Positions 16,024 to 25,130 are shown, counted from the stretch's first letter. The stretch: DNA of 45,836 nucleotides from CAVQBP01 sp964448105 (GCA_964448105.1 CAYUVK010000032.1:1-45836), one strand, 5' to 3'. Made by a program: numbers and translations. Notes: generated by a model from the sequence alone, not told the origin.

Positions 16024-16975
16024 CATACACCTCCAATTTATTATTATCCCAGCTTTTAAACCCTAAAGATTGAGCAGCAAGATCAACAAGCGAATGATCC
16101 CCTTGAACCAGTTCATATTCTACAACATGTCCATCTACTACAGCATTCTTTAATCGAATGTATGTATTCCTTCCCCCATCCTGCAGCTCCCATAAAAATC
16201 CTTTTACCATATTACCTGCAGCACGATTCATCTTGCTGAACTGTATTACATTTTCTTTGAATAGATCATCAATTTGACTTTGCGTTAATTGCATTGGGTT
16301 ACTCCCGGATAGTGAATTAAGATTTGCTATTTGCAGCTTGCATTCATTTATAACTCTTTTCCAGAATAACTCCATCGGGGCAGGATCACTTTTATCTTCC
16401 CTTACATTTACATGTCCGATTATTCCTTTAAAATCTTTCAACTTATCGCCGTAATAATCCATGTAATTGGAAGGTATTTTTCTTTCTATACTAAATTCAG
16501 AACATAAATAATTCACAAGCTGGATAACGGAATCAATTTGTTCATTTTCATATTTATCAAAATACCTGTATCCTCTGTAGTTTTTTCCGTAGTCGAAGGC
16601 TTCCTCTTTTTTCTTTAATGTGCGGCTGCTAATAGTACCAAAGCAATAGAGATTCCCGTTATTTTCAATTAATCTTCCTTCACTTGCTATTTCAATTCCG
16701 ATGAAACGTTTCTCAAAATTAATTCTTGAAGGATCTCCCCATTTTAAACCAAACTGGAACGCCCATCCGTTAGGATCAAAAGCTTGATAAATTGTTCCGT
16801 CTCTATCGATAATAAATGCAGTACCAACCATTTGACCGTCACTCTTCCACCAATCAATAGTAGATGAGGCTGTTCCGCCGCATGTGTGATGGAGCGAAAT
16901 CCCCGTCTTTGTGCTTCCATTCATGAAGTACTGATCATCGGGAAGAGCAAGTTGATTACTTATTATTGGAGGCAT
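16016..16975 (-). CDS. N-acetylmuramoyl-L-alanine amidase, endolysin-like (Amidase_2)
   Basis: The 319-residue protein has an Amidase_2/PGRP-type zinc amidase domain in residues 1-210. Visible landmarks are 'GISLHHTCGG' with His 29/30, 'GTAFIIDRDGTIYQAF' (51-66), 'IGIEIASEG' (92-100), and 'GHVNVREDKSDPAP' with His188 and Asp197 as likely metal ligands. Such enzymes cut the bond between muramic acid and L-alanine of the stem peptide. There is no signal peptide, as in phage endolysins that need a holin or other route of release. The C-terminal 100 residues are of unknown role. A GAAAGG site precedes the ATG at 16975. The gene overlaps the spanin-like gene, and the Bor-like gene follows, so it reads as a phage-type lysis block. 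I see no holin gene. Confidence 0.8.
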   Translation of the reverse strand: MPPIISNQLALPDDQYFMNGSTKTGISLHHTCGGTASSTIDWWKSDGQMVGTAFIIDRDGTIYQAFDPNGWAFQFGLKWGDPSRINFEKRFIGIEIASEGRLIENNGNLYCFGTISSRTLKKKEEAFDYGKNYRGYRYFDKYENEQIDSVIQLVNYLCSEFSIERKIPSNYMDYYGDKLKDFKGIIGHVNVREDKSDPAPMELFWKRVINECKLQIANLNSLSGSNPMQLTQSQIDDLFKENVIQFSKMNRAAGNMVKGFLWELQDGGRNTYIRLKNAVVDGHVVEYELVQGDHSLVDLAAQSLGFKSWDNNKLEVYDA

Positions 16976-17299
16976 AATAAACCTTTCATAAATTGTTATT
17001 TTTTAGAACCAAGAAAATATTTCGTTTAGATTTTAACTCAGGTTGAGAAGAATAATTCTATCAGCTTTTTTTCCAAAAAGTTCTAAGGAAGAAATCTAAA
17101 AATGTTCGATGTTAAGCAATGTTTATCTAAAGGAATCAGTTCTTTAATTTTAACACTGGTTTAAATACAACAAGTTTTCAGAAGAATAGAAAATGTGGAG
17201 TATGATCTAATTATAGGTAAGCGCCCTTTCTTAATCGCTTAATTTATACCTATAATGGATAGTTTTAAATTAGAAAATAAAAAATACAATCTCAATATC
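16976..17299. other. Intergenic region with long leader of the lysis genes
   Basis: The 324 bases between the endolysin-like gene and the Tat-amidase gene hold no gene. ATTATAGGTA (17210-17219) pairs with TACCTATAAT (17247-17256), with a nested AAGCG (17219-17223) and CGCTT (17236-17240). This inverted repeat lies just downstream of promoter-like copy 5, so it would be in the transcript leader of the endolysin gene, about 235-280 bases before its start. Confidence 0.5.
17210..17295 (-). promoter_or_regulatory. Conserved promoter-like element, copy 5, with leader motif
   Basis: Minus strand: TTG (17293-17295), a 20-base spacer containing GATTGTATTTTTTATT, then TAATTTAA (17265-17272). A leader segment GGGCGCTTACCTATAAT lies downstream at 17210-17226, shared in part with copies 1 and 2. 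It points toward the endolysin-like gene. It also sits immediately past the stop of the Tat-amidase gene. Confidence 0.45.
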
Positions 17300-18955
17300 T
17301 CATATTCTCAAATCCGCTGTTGGAAGAAAACGAGGCGTTTTACGTACCTTTGCAGCCTGTTCGAATCCGTAAGCAATTTTTAGTAAAACAGGTTCACTCC
17401 AAGCTCTTCCGAAGAATGAAATTCCAACCGGCAAACCGAACACGAATCCAGCCGGAACAGTGATGCTAGGATATCCTGCCACTGCTTCTAATTGTGAACT
17501 ACCACCCAGAAAATGATCGCCATCCACCAGGTCCGTAAGCCAGGCCGGACTATCTGTTGGAGCAACCAGTACATCCAGATTCAATTTATCCATCAATGCA
17601 TCAATTCCTTCTTTACGCGTTAAACGGTGATCATTTTCGAGTGCATCAAGATATTCTTTATCGGTAAGCGGACCCTTTTCTTCAGCTTGTAAAAATAATT
17701 CCTGTTTAAAATAGGGCATTTCTTTAGCAGCATTCTTTTTATTAAATTCGATAATATCCTTGAGTGAATGAACAGGCGTACCCGGTCCACGACGATCTAG
17801 GTAAGTCTTCATATCAGCTTTTAACTCATATAATAAAACTGTCATTTCGGTATCATCAAATTTCCCGATAGTATCTACATTTGCAGGATCAATTACTACA
17901 GCACCTTTTTTCTTTAAAATATCAAGAGAATTTTCCATAATAGCATCAACAGCCGGAAGAAATCCAAAATATTTACGAACAACACCAATTCTTGCTCCTT
18001 TAAGTCCACCAGCATCGAGGAATTTTGTATAATCGGAAAAAGATTTCCTTTTTTCATTTTTAGTTGCAATATCTTCATTATCAACACCCGCGATAGCACT
18101 TAATAATATTGCTGCATCCTTTACTGTTCTTGCCATAGGTCCCGCCGTATCTTGTGAGTGCGAAATAGGTATAATTCCTGCCCGGCTCACTAATCCTACG
18201 GTTGGTTTAATACCTACAATACCATTAATTGAAGAAGGACTGACAATAGAACCATCTGTCTCTGTTCCGATTGCAACAGTACAGAGATTTGCAGCTGTTG
18301 CTACAGCAGAACCTGAACTGGAACCGGAAGTGTTTCTGTCAAGAGCATAAGGATTTTTTGTGAGTCCTCCCCGTCCGCTCCATCCGCTTGTAGAGTGCGT
18401 AGACCGAATGTTTGCCCATTCGCTTAAATTTGTTTTACCAAGGATAAGAGCTCCAGCATCACGAAGCTGTTTTACAAGAAAAGCATCCTTTTGCGGTTTT
18501 GAGCCGACTAATGCAAGTGAACCGGCAGTAGTTTGCATCTTATCGGCAGTGTCTATGTTGTCTTTAATAAGTATTGGTATACCATGTAAAGGACCGCGGG
18601 CTCCTTTTTCTCTTAATTCTTTATCAAGTTCATCTGCAATTGATAAAGCATCAGGATTTAATTCTATTACACTATTTAGATAAGAACCTTCCTTGTCGAT
18701 TTCCGCAATTCGGGATATATAATGTTCGGCAATAGAGTGTATAGTATATTTTCCGGATTTAACCTTTTCAATTAATTCAGGAATCGTAATTTCATCTAAC
18801 TCAGTCGGCTGAATATTAATTGAATGCATAAAAGATGAGGTGGTTTTCTTTACAAATGATAATGAAGGAAATGAAATCGCTGCAATCCCTCCGGCCAATC
18901 CTTTCTTTAAAAAACTTCGGCGGCTTTCATTCTGTGTAAGCTTCTTTTTATACAT
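17300..18955 (-). CDS. Tat-exported amidase-signature hydrolase
   Basis: The 551-residue protein begins with a twin-arginine signal ('SRRSFLKKGLAGGIAAISF', residues 11-29), so it should be folded in the cytoplasm and exported. The rest is an amidase-signature enzyme with a Ser-cisSer-Lys triad. Lys131 lies in 'ILIKDNIDTAD', the Ser-rich loop is 'GSSSGS' at 211-216, and the probable nucleophile is Ser236 in 'TETDGSI'. These enzymes hydrolyse amides of many kinds; GatA is the cytoplasmic relative in glutamyl-tRNA amidation. The Tat signal and the absence of GatB/GatC argue against that role and for an extracytoplasmic amidase of unknown substrate. The gene stands alone between two intergenic regions. 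Confidence 0.87.
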   Translation of the reverse strand: MYKKKLTQNESRRSFLKKGLAGGIAAISFPSLSFVKKTTSSFMHSINIQPTELDEITIPELIEKVKSGKYTIHSIAEHYISRIAEIDKEGSYLNSVIELNPDALSIADELDKELREKGARGPLHGIPILIKDNIDTADKMQTTAGSLALVGSKPQKDAFLVKQLRDAGALILGKTNLSEWANIRSTHSTSGWSGRGGLTKNPYALDRNTSGSSSGSAVATAANLCTVAIGTETDGSIVSPSSINGIVGIKPTVGLVSRAGIIPISHSQDTAGPMARTVKDAAILLSAIAGVDNEDIATKNEKRKSFSDYTKFLDAGGLKGARIGVVRKYFGFLPAVDAIMENSLDILKKKGAVVIDPANVDTIGKFDDTEMTVLLYELKADMKTYLDRRGPGTPVHSLKDIIEFNKKNAAKEMPYFKQELFLQAEEKGPLTDKEYLDALENDHRLTRKEGIDALMDKLNLDVLVAPTDSPAWLTDLVDGDHFLGGSSQLEAVAGYPSITVPAGFVFGLPVGISFFGRAWSEPVLLKIAYGFEQAAKVRKTPRFLPTADLRI

Positions 18956-19044
18956 AGCTGATCTCCTTATATCAGATTAAAGCTTTATTATTCCGGTTCT
19001 GCATTAGAATAATATAAAAATTTTCAAGGAAGAAATTTTTTAAC

Positions 19045-19431
19045 TCAATGTTTAATATTACAAAACTTACTTAAAACTTTTTTAGCTTTTTCGAGATTTT
19101 CACTTTTTACCAATATATAATCTGTATTAAATGTAGAAACGACAAAAATACTTATATTACCATCTGCAAGGGGCTTTGCTAATGAAGCAAGAATGCCGGT
19201 GACTGAAAAATCAAATTTACCTTCCACTTTAAATGCTTTCCAATTCCCCTCGAATTTTATACCGTCAGGAACAATATCCTCTAAACAAACAACTGATAAT
19301 TCATCTATTGTTTTGCTAATTGAAAAAAAATTACTTTTTAATGCCCATGATGGAATTTCATTATTCTTTCCTAAAAGACAAATTGCCAATTTACCTGGTA
19401 AGATAGATAGTGAAAGCTTTGAGTTTTTCAT
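19045..19431 (-). CDS. ACT-domain protein
   Basis: The 128-residue protein resembles the small two-ACT proteins related to CASTOR (ACT_7 type). Landmarks are an N-terminal 'LSLSILPGKLAICLL', 'ELSVVCLEDIVPDGIKFEGNWKAFKVEG' in the middle (here shown in two parts: the run 'SVVCLEDIVP' and the run 'WKAFKVEG'), 'FSVTGILASLAKPLADGNIS', and 'ISIFVVSTFNTDYILVKSE' toward the end. ACT domains bind amino acids or other small ligands and regulate partner enzymes. No partner is encoded nearby, so the ligand is unknown. The gene is divergent from the MmcQ/YjbR gene; 175 bases lie between them. Confidence 0.8.
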   Translation of the reverse strand: MKNSKLSLSILPGKLAICLLGKNNEIPSWALKSNFFSISKTIDELSVVCLEDIVPDGIKFEGNWKAFKVEGKFDFSVTGILASLAKPLADGNISIFVVSTFNTDYILVKSENLEKAKKVLSKFCNIKH

Positions 19432-19606
19432 TTCAGATGTTAAGAAAAAGTAACTCTTGTAAAATTAAAAATAAAATCGACAAATCATAAGCAAAAATAT
19501 TTTTAATAGAATACTTATATTCTAATTAATTCAATTTGACTGCTTATCCAAAATCTTATTATTTTCGACTACAATTAAAGAAATACCTTTTAAGGAGATT
19601 AAATTC

Positions 19607-19966
19607 TTGGATCTTGAAAGAATTAGAATTCATTGTTTAAAAAAGAAAGGAGTAACCGAAGAGCTTCCCTTTAATGAGGATACTCCCGTTTATAAAGTGC
19701 TGGGAAAAATGTTTTTATTAGCCAGCTTATCATACCCGATCAGCATTAATATAAAATGTGATCCTGAAAAAGCAATTGAATTGAGAGAAAGATATTCATC
19801 GGTAACTCCCGGGTATCATATGAATAAAACACATTGGAACACTGTTTTGCTGGATGGTTCTGTTCCGGATAAAGAAATATTAAATTGGATTGATGAATCT
19901 TACAAACTAGTTGTAAACGGATTAAAGAAAAGTGAAAGGGATAAACTTATAAATAAAAAGCCGTGA
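19607..19966 (+). CDS. MmcQ/YjbR-family protein
   Basis: The 119-residue protein fits the MmcQ/YjbR family over its length: 'CLKKKGVTEELPFNEDTPVYKVLGKMF' pattern at the start (residues 10-36), 'ISINIKCDPEKAIELRERY', 'TPGYHMNKTHWNTVLLDG' and 'DKEILNWIDESYKLV'. Members have a CyaY-like fold and are often called DNA-binding, but their role is not well established. The start is TTG at 19607, chosen because TAAGGAG lies 9 bases upstream and no in-frame ATG fits. It is the only plus-strand gene in the left 30 kb. Its TGA stop codon lies inside the stem of the terminator that follows. Confidence 0.82.
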   Translation: MDLERIRIHCLKKKGVTEELPFNEDTPVYKVLGKMFLLASLSYPISINIKCDPEKAIELRERYSSVTPGYHMNKTHWNTVLLDGSVPDKEILNWIDESYKLVVNGLKKSERDKLINKKP

Positions 19967-19985
19967 AAAAATATCACGGCTTTTT
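19955..19985. terminator. Bidirectional rho-independent terminator
   Basis: AAAAAGCCGTGA (19955-19966) and TCACGGCTTTTT (19974-19985) form a perfect 12-base stem with a 7-base loop. T-runs occur on both strands, so it can end the plus-strand MmcQ/YjbR transcript and the minus-strand PEGA lipoprotein transcript, whose stop is at 20004. Confidence 0.9.
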
Positions 19986-20003
19986 AAATATTTTTTTAAT
20001 TAA

Positions 20004-20771
20004 TTAAAATCGAGTATCAGTTGCAATATTGTTATATATCCAAGTAACTTCTACCCAGGCAGGATCACCTGGTCCTGTCCCTCCCCCATGGTCAGTAATT
20101 TTCAATTTAGAATAGTGTGAGTCATCATCGTATAAGAATACATAATTTGTTTCCCTGTCGCTCATGGATTTCACTACAGTCCAGAAACTGCTATTGGTTG
20201 AACCTAAACCATCGTTTAGATTAGTTCCATTACCAACATGGAATAATGTTTCTCTAGTTAAACCTTGCGTGGTATTAAGATCTGCGCTTTGAACTAAAAA
20301 ACCATTCGATGTGTAATAAATATCAACTTTACCTTTGTCTGCACTGGAAACACCATAAGCTTCTCCTGAGGACAAATCCAATCCACTTGGTTGAGAAGCA
20401 TCTGTACCTGCAGTTTCATAAATCTTAATAGGACCAAATGGAGTGATTGATTCGGTAGAGGTCAATACTATATGTATTTTTGCACTTGGAATATCAGAAC
20501 TGATTGAAGTAGATACAGTTGTATCCCTGTAGCCATCAAGTTTTAAGGTTATAGTGTGATTGCCGAAGTCAATATCAGAAAGAGTGGCGTTTGTAACCTG
20601 GCCGGTAGACGAACTGCTATTATCCAGGAAAATATCTGCACCGGTTGGTTCGGATTCTACTGTAATTGAACCTGTAGTTGGTCCAGAAGCAGGTTCGGTA
20701 GTATTATTATCGCAGGATGCAATTAATAAACCAAGAAATACAAGTACAACTAAGTAAATATATTTTTTCAT
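20004..20771 (-). CDS. PEGA-domain lipoprotein
   Basis: The 255-residue product starts with a lipoprotein signal peptide ending in 'LLIASC' (Cys at 20). A Thr/Ser-rich linker leads into a PEGA domain (about 35-105: 'GSITVESEPTGADIFLDN', 'FGNHTITLKLDGYRDTTVS'), a small beta fold common in surface proteins. The C-terminal 140 residues are beta-rich, with Gly/Asp/Asn loops and no family I know. It is likely anchored to the outer membrane or cell surface. The gene follows the 159-residue lipoprotein gene after 33 bases and probably shares its transcript. A bidirectional terminator lies 19 bases past the stop. Confidence 0.75.
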   Translation of the reverse strand: MKKYIYLVVLVFLGLLIASCDNNTTEPASGPTTGSITVESEPTGADIFLDNSSSSTGQVTNATLSDIDFGNHTITLKLDGYRDTTVSTSISSDIPSAKIHIVLTSTESITPFGPIKIYETAGTDASQPSGLDLSSGEAYGVSSADKGKVDIYYTSNGFLVQSADLNTTQGLTRETLFHVGNGTNLNDGLGSTNSSFWTVVKSMSDRETNYVFLYDDDSHYSKLKITDHGGGTGPGDPAWVEVTWIYNNIATDTRF

Positions 20772-20804
20772 ATAGTGTCCCTTTCTAATTTTTATTTTTC
20801 CTTT

Positions 20805-21284
20805 TTATTTCATCTTAAAATTGAAGCCGTATGATTTACCATCTGCTCTTAAAATAAAATTACCTTTAATTTGCATACCTTCATCCAATAATTGAGCAGT
20901 ATACTGCCCGGAAAATCTTGATGCATTCAGATCTTCCATTTTTACGGTTTTGGTTTCGGGATCAATTGTTCCGTTAATTGTTTTAGTTAAAGGCTGCCTG
21001 TAATTGATAGTCATGATAGCACTGAAGTCCTTCCCGGTTTGTTTTATTACGCTCATTGTAGCACTTCTTTGATCAAAAATACCAGCCCAGTTTCCGGTTA
21101 AATCAGGTATAGTATCTTTTTTAACTTCGGTCATTTTTTTAGCTGTATCAACAACTGTTGAACCGGATGTATCCGATTTTTGCATTTCAGGTTGTTCTTC
21201 TTTTTTCCCGCAACCCATTATCAATAAAAAAGACAGAAGTAATGCAAAAACTGTTCTTAACAGATTTCTAGCGTTTATAATCAT
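20805..21284 (-). CDS. Small lipoprotein, unknown function
   Basis: The 159-residue protein has a lipoprotein signal with 'LLIMGC' (Cys at 25), followed by a charged linker (about 26-60) and a C-terminal beta-rich domain beginning 'DLTGNWAGIFDQRSATMSV'. The pattern of 'GNWAG', 'TINGTIDPE' and 'ASRFSGQYTAQLLDEGMQIK' suggests a small lipocalin-like or beta-sandwich fold, but I cannot name a family. AAAGGAGG lies 8 bases before the ATG at 21284, so the start is firm. It is first in a probable two-gene operon with the PEGA lipoprotein. Confidence 0.65.
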   Translation of the reverse strand: MIINARNLLRTVFALLLSFLLIMGCGKKEEQPEMQKSDTSGSTVVDTAKKMTEVKKDTIPDLTGNWAGIFDQRSATMSVIKQTGKDFSAIMTINYRQPLTKTINGTIDPETKTVKMEDLNASRFSGQYTAQLLDEGMQIKGNFILRADGKSYGFNFKMK

Positions 21285-21566
21285 ATGACAATCCTCCTTT
21301 GTAATAAATTAAGTCTAAATATACTTGTTCAAAATATCCAGAGGTCTTCAAATAGTAAATAAAGAAATATTTGCTATTAATTACAATTATTGTCTTAGAA
21401 GAAAATGAAAATTTAGACAGTTTAAATAAACGGATTCTATTTGTTTAACTCAAGTTGCTTTTATTTTGAACAAATAAGTTGTACGATAGAAAGTTTTATT
21501 CCCTATTCAAAAATAATCTTAAAATGTATAACAAAAAAATGATGAGAAAAAATGAGGATTAATTTA

Positions 21567-24500
21567 TTATTGAGTATTAACAGGTGTTCTTTCAGCATCC
21601 CTGTATTCAGAGAGACTATCGGCAAATAGCCCGGCAATTTCTTTACAAAACTTAATTAAAAATTCAAGAAGATCTTCCGCTGTCTTAAAGTTATTTGTAA
21701 TAATTAATTTCATTACTTCTTTTTGCTGGTTGAACTTAATTTTATCGATATAATTGTCCATAATAAATCTCATAAGTTCAACAAATTTAACTTTGTAATA
21801 ATCTTCTTTCTCACCCCGGGGCAGAATTAAAAATATATTTTTCCGTTGTATAATTATTCTCTCAAACAAAGCATAAGAAGCGTAAAATTTTAACAATGCT
21901 GAACCAACCAATCTCTTTACCAAAACCGGCAAAGGACCAAACCTATCAATCATTTCTTCTTTTAATTCTTCCAGTTCCGCAATATTTTTTATCGAATATA
22001 AACCTGTATAAAAATTTAGTCTATCGGTTTGCTCTGGCATATAAGTATCGGGAATTCCAATTTCAAAATATGTATCAATTGTTGGTTCGGTTCTTTCCTC
22101 ATGCCTGGGAAGATTTTTAAATACTTCTTTAAATTCCTGGTATTTAAGTTCATCTACGGCTTCATTGATTAACTTTACATACAGATCAAAACCAACATCA
22201 TTTATAAAGCCGCTTTGTTCTGTTCCGAGCAAATTACCCGCTCCCCTTATTTCAAGGTCCCGCATTGAGATATTGAATCCTGCACCTACTTCCGTAAATT
22301 CTTCAATTGCCTGTAACCTTCTCAAAGCTTTTTTGTTTATCCCGTTTAATGAAGGCACAATAAAATAAGCATACGCCTGCCGGTTTGATCTGCCGACTCT
22401 TCCCCTTAGCTGATGAAGCTCTGCTAAACCAAACCGATCTGCCCTATTGACAATTATTGTATTAACATTAGGTATATCAATCCCCGATTCTATAATTTTT
22501 GTTGAAAGCAGTACATCAAATTTTTTATTTAAAAAACCATGGATTACTTTTTCAAGCTGGGAAGGTTTCATTTGTCCGTGTGCAATTGCTAATTTAATTT
22601 CATGGATATGCTTATTTAAATATGCTGCTAACTTATCTATAGAATGAACTCTATCGTGAACAAAATAAACCTGTCCATTTCTTCTCAACTCATTTAAAAT
22701 CCATTCTCTAATTTTAATTATATCAAAAGTCGAAACCTGAGTGTAAATAGGCTGCCTGTTCGGCGGCGGAGTTGCAATTATTGAAAGATCTCTTGCACCA
22801 AGCAAAGATAAATTCAATGTTCTCGGGATTGGTGTGGCAGTTAATATAAGCGTATCGACATTAAGCTTTAAAGAGCGGAGCTTTTCTTTTGCCATCACTC
22901 CAAAACGATGCTCCTCATCAATAATCAACAATCCTAATTCTTTAAAAGAGACATCTTTAGAGATAAGTCTATGAGTACCAATAACAACATCGACATTACC
23001 TTCATTTAAACCTTTAAGAATTTCAGTTTGCTTCTTTTTAGTTTGAAACCTTGAAAGTGCTTCAACTTTTACCGGGAATTGTTCAAGTCTATCCTTAAAT
23101 GTGTTGTAATGCTGCTCGGCCAAAATTGTAGTCGGAACCAAAACAGCCGTCTGCTTCCCATCTTGAATAGCCTTAAAGGCGGCACGAACTGCAACTTCTG
23201 TTTTACCAAAACCAACATCACCGCAGACTAGTCGATCCATTGGATTTTCAGCTTCCATATCTTCTTTCACTTCATTTGTAACTTTTTCCTGGTCTGGGGT
23301 ATCTTCGTAAAGAAATGAAGCTTCCAATTCTTTCTGCCAAACTGTATCCGGGTTAAAGGAATATCCTTTTGTTGCTTTTCTTTTTGCATAAAGCTCGATG
23401 AGTTCTCTTGCTGCTTCTTTGATCTTTTTCTTTGCACGATGCTTTGTATTAACCCAATCCGATGTTCCAAGTGTCGATAATGTTGGTGTTAATTCACCAG
23501 AATCATTTGAAGAATATTTTTTTACTAGTGTTAAATAATTTAGATTCACATAGACAATCCCGCCTTCATTATAAATAATCTTCATTGATTCCTGCTTGGT
23601 ATCCCCGATTTTTATTGTTTCAAGTCCTGAATATTTTCCTATTCCGTAATCTTCATGAACAACAATATCTCCCTTCTTTATAGATGCAAAAGCTTTCGAT
23701 TTAGATTTTTTATACTTTCTATTAGTTGATATTTTGGTTCTGTAAGGCTTATTAAAAATTTGATAATCGGTAAGTAAAAGTATTTTTTCATTTTCCCGGG
23801 TAATATTTGATTTTTCAGGTTTATAGAGAAAACCTTTTTTAACAGCCAGGGTTTTTATTTTAATTTTACCTGATTCAATTAATGCAGCAACCTCTTTTTT
23901 CCCCGAACCTTCCGTTTCCTGAAACTCTATTAATAAATCTCTCAGCCTTGAAGACTGCAGATCATTTTCTGAAGTAATAATTATTTGAAAATCCTTATGA
24001 GAATATTCATTCAAAACCGAAAACAGATATTCATAATTTCCGTTAATTGAAGGAGGTTCGGTAAAACCTAAATCTATTCTTTTATTTTCACTTATATCTT
24101 CTTCTAAAATCCAAGTAACAGATGTTTCAGACTTAAAATCGAATTTTTTATAATTCTTTTTTACTTCAACAGGTCTTGTTTCTTGAGATGAAATTTCAGG
24201 AAATTCTTCTTCATCTTTTATCCCTGCCCCTTCAACTTTTTCCAGTAATGGCTCAACAGATTTTTCTGAGAAAGGATTTATTAATTCATTTTGAAGATTG
24301 CTTAATTCATGCGACGAAGCTAAAATGAAAGGATTGTTTAAATAATCAAAAATTGAAGTAGTATTTGCTATTAAGTTATCAGCATCAATTTGAGCAGCTA
24401 GTGTGACATTCTCAATAACTTCAATTGAACGCTGACTTTCCGGATCGAAATAACGGACAGATTCCAAAAAGTCTCCATCAAATTCCAATCTAACCGGGTT

Positions 24501-25028
24501 CTGTTCACTATATGACCAAAAATCAATTAGTGAACCTCGCAGTGAATAATCACCCGGAGCTTCAACAAACTTGTCTTTTTGATAATTAAGAAGGTTCAGA
24601 TATTCAATTAAATCATTGTATGTTAAATCTCCGCCCGACTGAATTTTTGTAGTTTTTTGTTCAATCTGTTCTTTTGATGGAATAATACAATTGAGTAAAT
24701 CATATGTTGAGACTAAAATGAACTTTTCCTTGCTTGAAATTTCTGTTAATTTTTCCTGAACTATTTCAGAACTAAATTCAGTTAAGAGAATGACATTTTT
24801 AGTTAATTCCAAAACATTTAATTCAACATTAAACTCATTTGCAGATTGTATATCCGGGAAAAGTACTACTACCTGTTTTGTTTTTTTTTCAAGCAGAGAA
24901 ACAAAATAACTTTTAACACATCCCACTAAAGGAGAAGTATAAGTAATCTTATCCAGTGCAGATATTATTTTAGCAACAAATTCATTAAGTGATTGTATTT
25001 CAAATATTTTATCGTTGGTATTTTGCAT
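21567..25028 (-). CDS. mfd: Transcription-repair coupling factor Mfd
   Basis: The 1153-residue length matches Mfd (about 1150 in E. coli). Domains in order are a UvrB-homologous N-terminus (ending near 230), the RNA polymerase-interacting domain ('KKGDIVVHEDYGIGKYSGLE' near 448), and the superfamily 2 translocase motor with Walker A 'GDVGFGKTEVAV' (near 600), DEEH 'LLIIDEEHRFGV' (near 704) and 'TATPIPRTL'. Then come the RecG-like 'GRVGRSNRQAYAYF' and the C-terminal TRCF domain. Mfd pushes stalled RNA polymerase off DNA lesions and recruits UvrA for nucleotide excision repair. The gene lies downstream of murQ, but a terminator between them suggests its own promoter. Confidence 0.97.
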   Translation of the reverse strand: MQNTNDKIFEIQSLNEFVAKIISALDKITYTSPLVGCVKSYFVSLLEKKTKQVVVLFPDIQSANEFNVELNVLELTKNVILLTEFSSEIVQEKLTEISSKEKFILVSTYDLLNCIIPSKEQIEQKTTKIQSGGDLTYNDLIEYLNLLNYQKDKFVEAPGDYSLRGSLIDFWSYSEQNPVRLEFDGDFLESVRYFDPESQRSIEVIENVTLAAQIDADNLIANTTSIFDYLNNPFILASSHELSNLQNELINPFSEKSVEPLLEKVEGAGIKDEEEFPEISSQETRPVEVKKNYKKFDFKSETSVTWILEEDISENKRIDLGFTEPPSINGNYEYLFSVLNEYSHKDFQIIITSENDLQSSRLRDLLIEFQETEGSGKKEVAALIESGKIKIKTLAVKKGFLYKPEKSNITRENEKILLLTDYQIFNKPYRTKISTNRKYKKSKSKAFASIKKGDIVVHEDYGIGKYSGLETIKIGDTKQESMKIIYNEGGIVYVNLNYLTLVKKYSSNDSGELTPTLSTLGTSDWVNTKHRAKKKIKEAARELIELYAKRKATKGYSFNPDTVWQKELEASFLYEDTPDQEKVTNEVKEDMEAENPMDRLVCGDVGFGKTEVAVRAAFKAIQDGKQTAVLVPTTILAEQHYNTFKDRLEQFPVKVEALSRFQTKKKQTEILKGLNEGNVDVVIGTHRLISKDVSFKELGLLIIDEEHRFGVMAKEKLRSLKLNVDTLILTATPIPRTLNLSLLGARDLSIIATPPPNRQPIYTQVSTFDIIKIREWILNELRRNGQVYFVHDRVHSIDKLAAYLNKHIHEIKLAIAHGQMKPSQLEKVIHGFLNKKFDVLLSTKIIESGIDIPNVNTIIVNRADRFGLAELHQLRGRVGRSNRQAYAYFIVPSLNGINKKALRRLQAIEEFTEVGAGFNISMRDLEIRGAGNLLGTEQSGFINDVGFDLYVKLINEAVDELKYQEFKEVFKNLPRHEERTEPTIDTYFEIGIPDTYMPEQTDRLNFYTGLYSIKNIAELEELKEEMIDRFGPLPVLVKRLVGSALLKFYASYALFERIIIQRKNIFLILPRGEKEDYYKVKFVELMRFIMDNYIDKIKFNQQKEVMKLIITNNFKTAEDLLEFLIKFCKEIAGLFADSLSEYRDAERTPVNTQ

Positions 25029-25072
25029 TAAAATATTATCTATTCATTATCTTTAAAAAGATTTAAAATTGC

Positions 25073-25096
25073 AAAAGGGGTTCATTACCGAACCCC
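25073..25096 (-). terminator. Rho-independent terminator of the mnmG-rsmG-murQ operon
   Basis: On the minus strand, GGGGTTC (25096-25090) and GAACCCC (25083-25077) form a 7-base GC-rich stem with a 6-base loop, followed by TTTT (25076-25073). It lies between the murQ stop (25131) and the mfd start (25028). Confidence 0.75.
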
Positions 25097-25130
25097 AAAT
25101 AAAAGCTTTACTAATTAAAGCAATAAACTT

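Noticed and set aside
17359..17370. TGTTCGAATCC resembling a tRNA T-loop
   Set aside because: It lies in the coding sequence of the Tat-amidase and no cloverleaf can be built around it.
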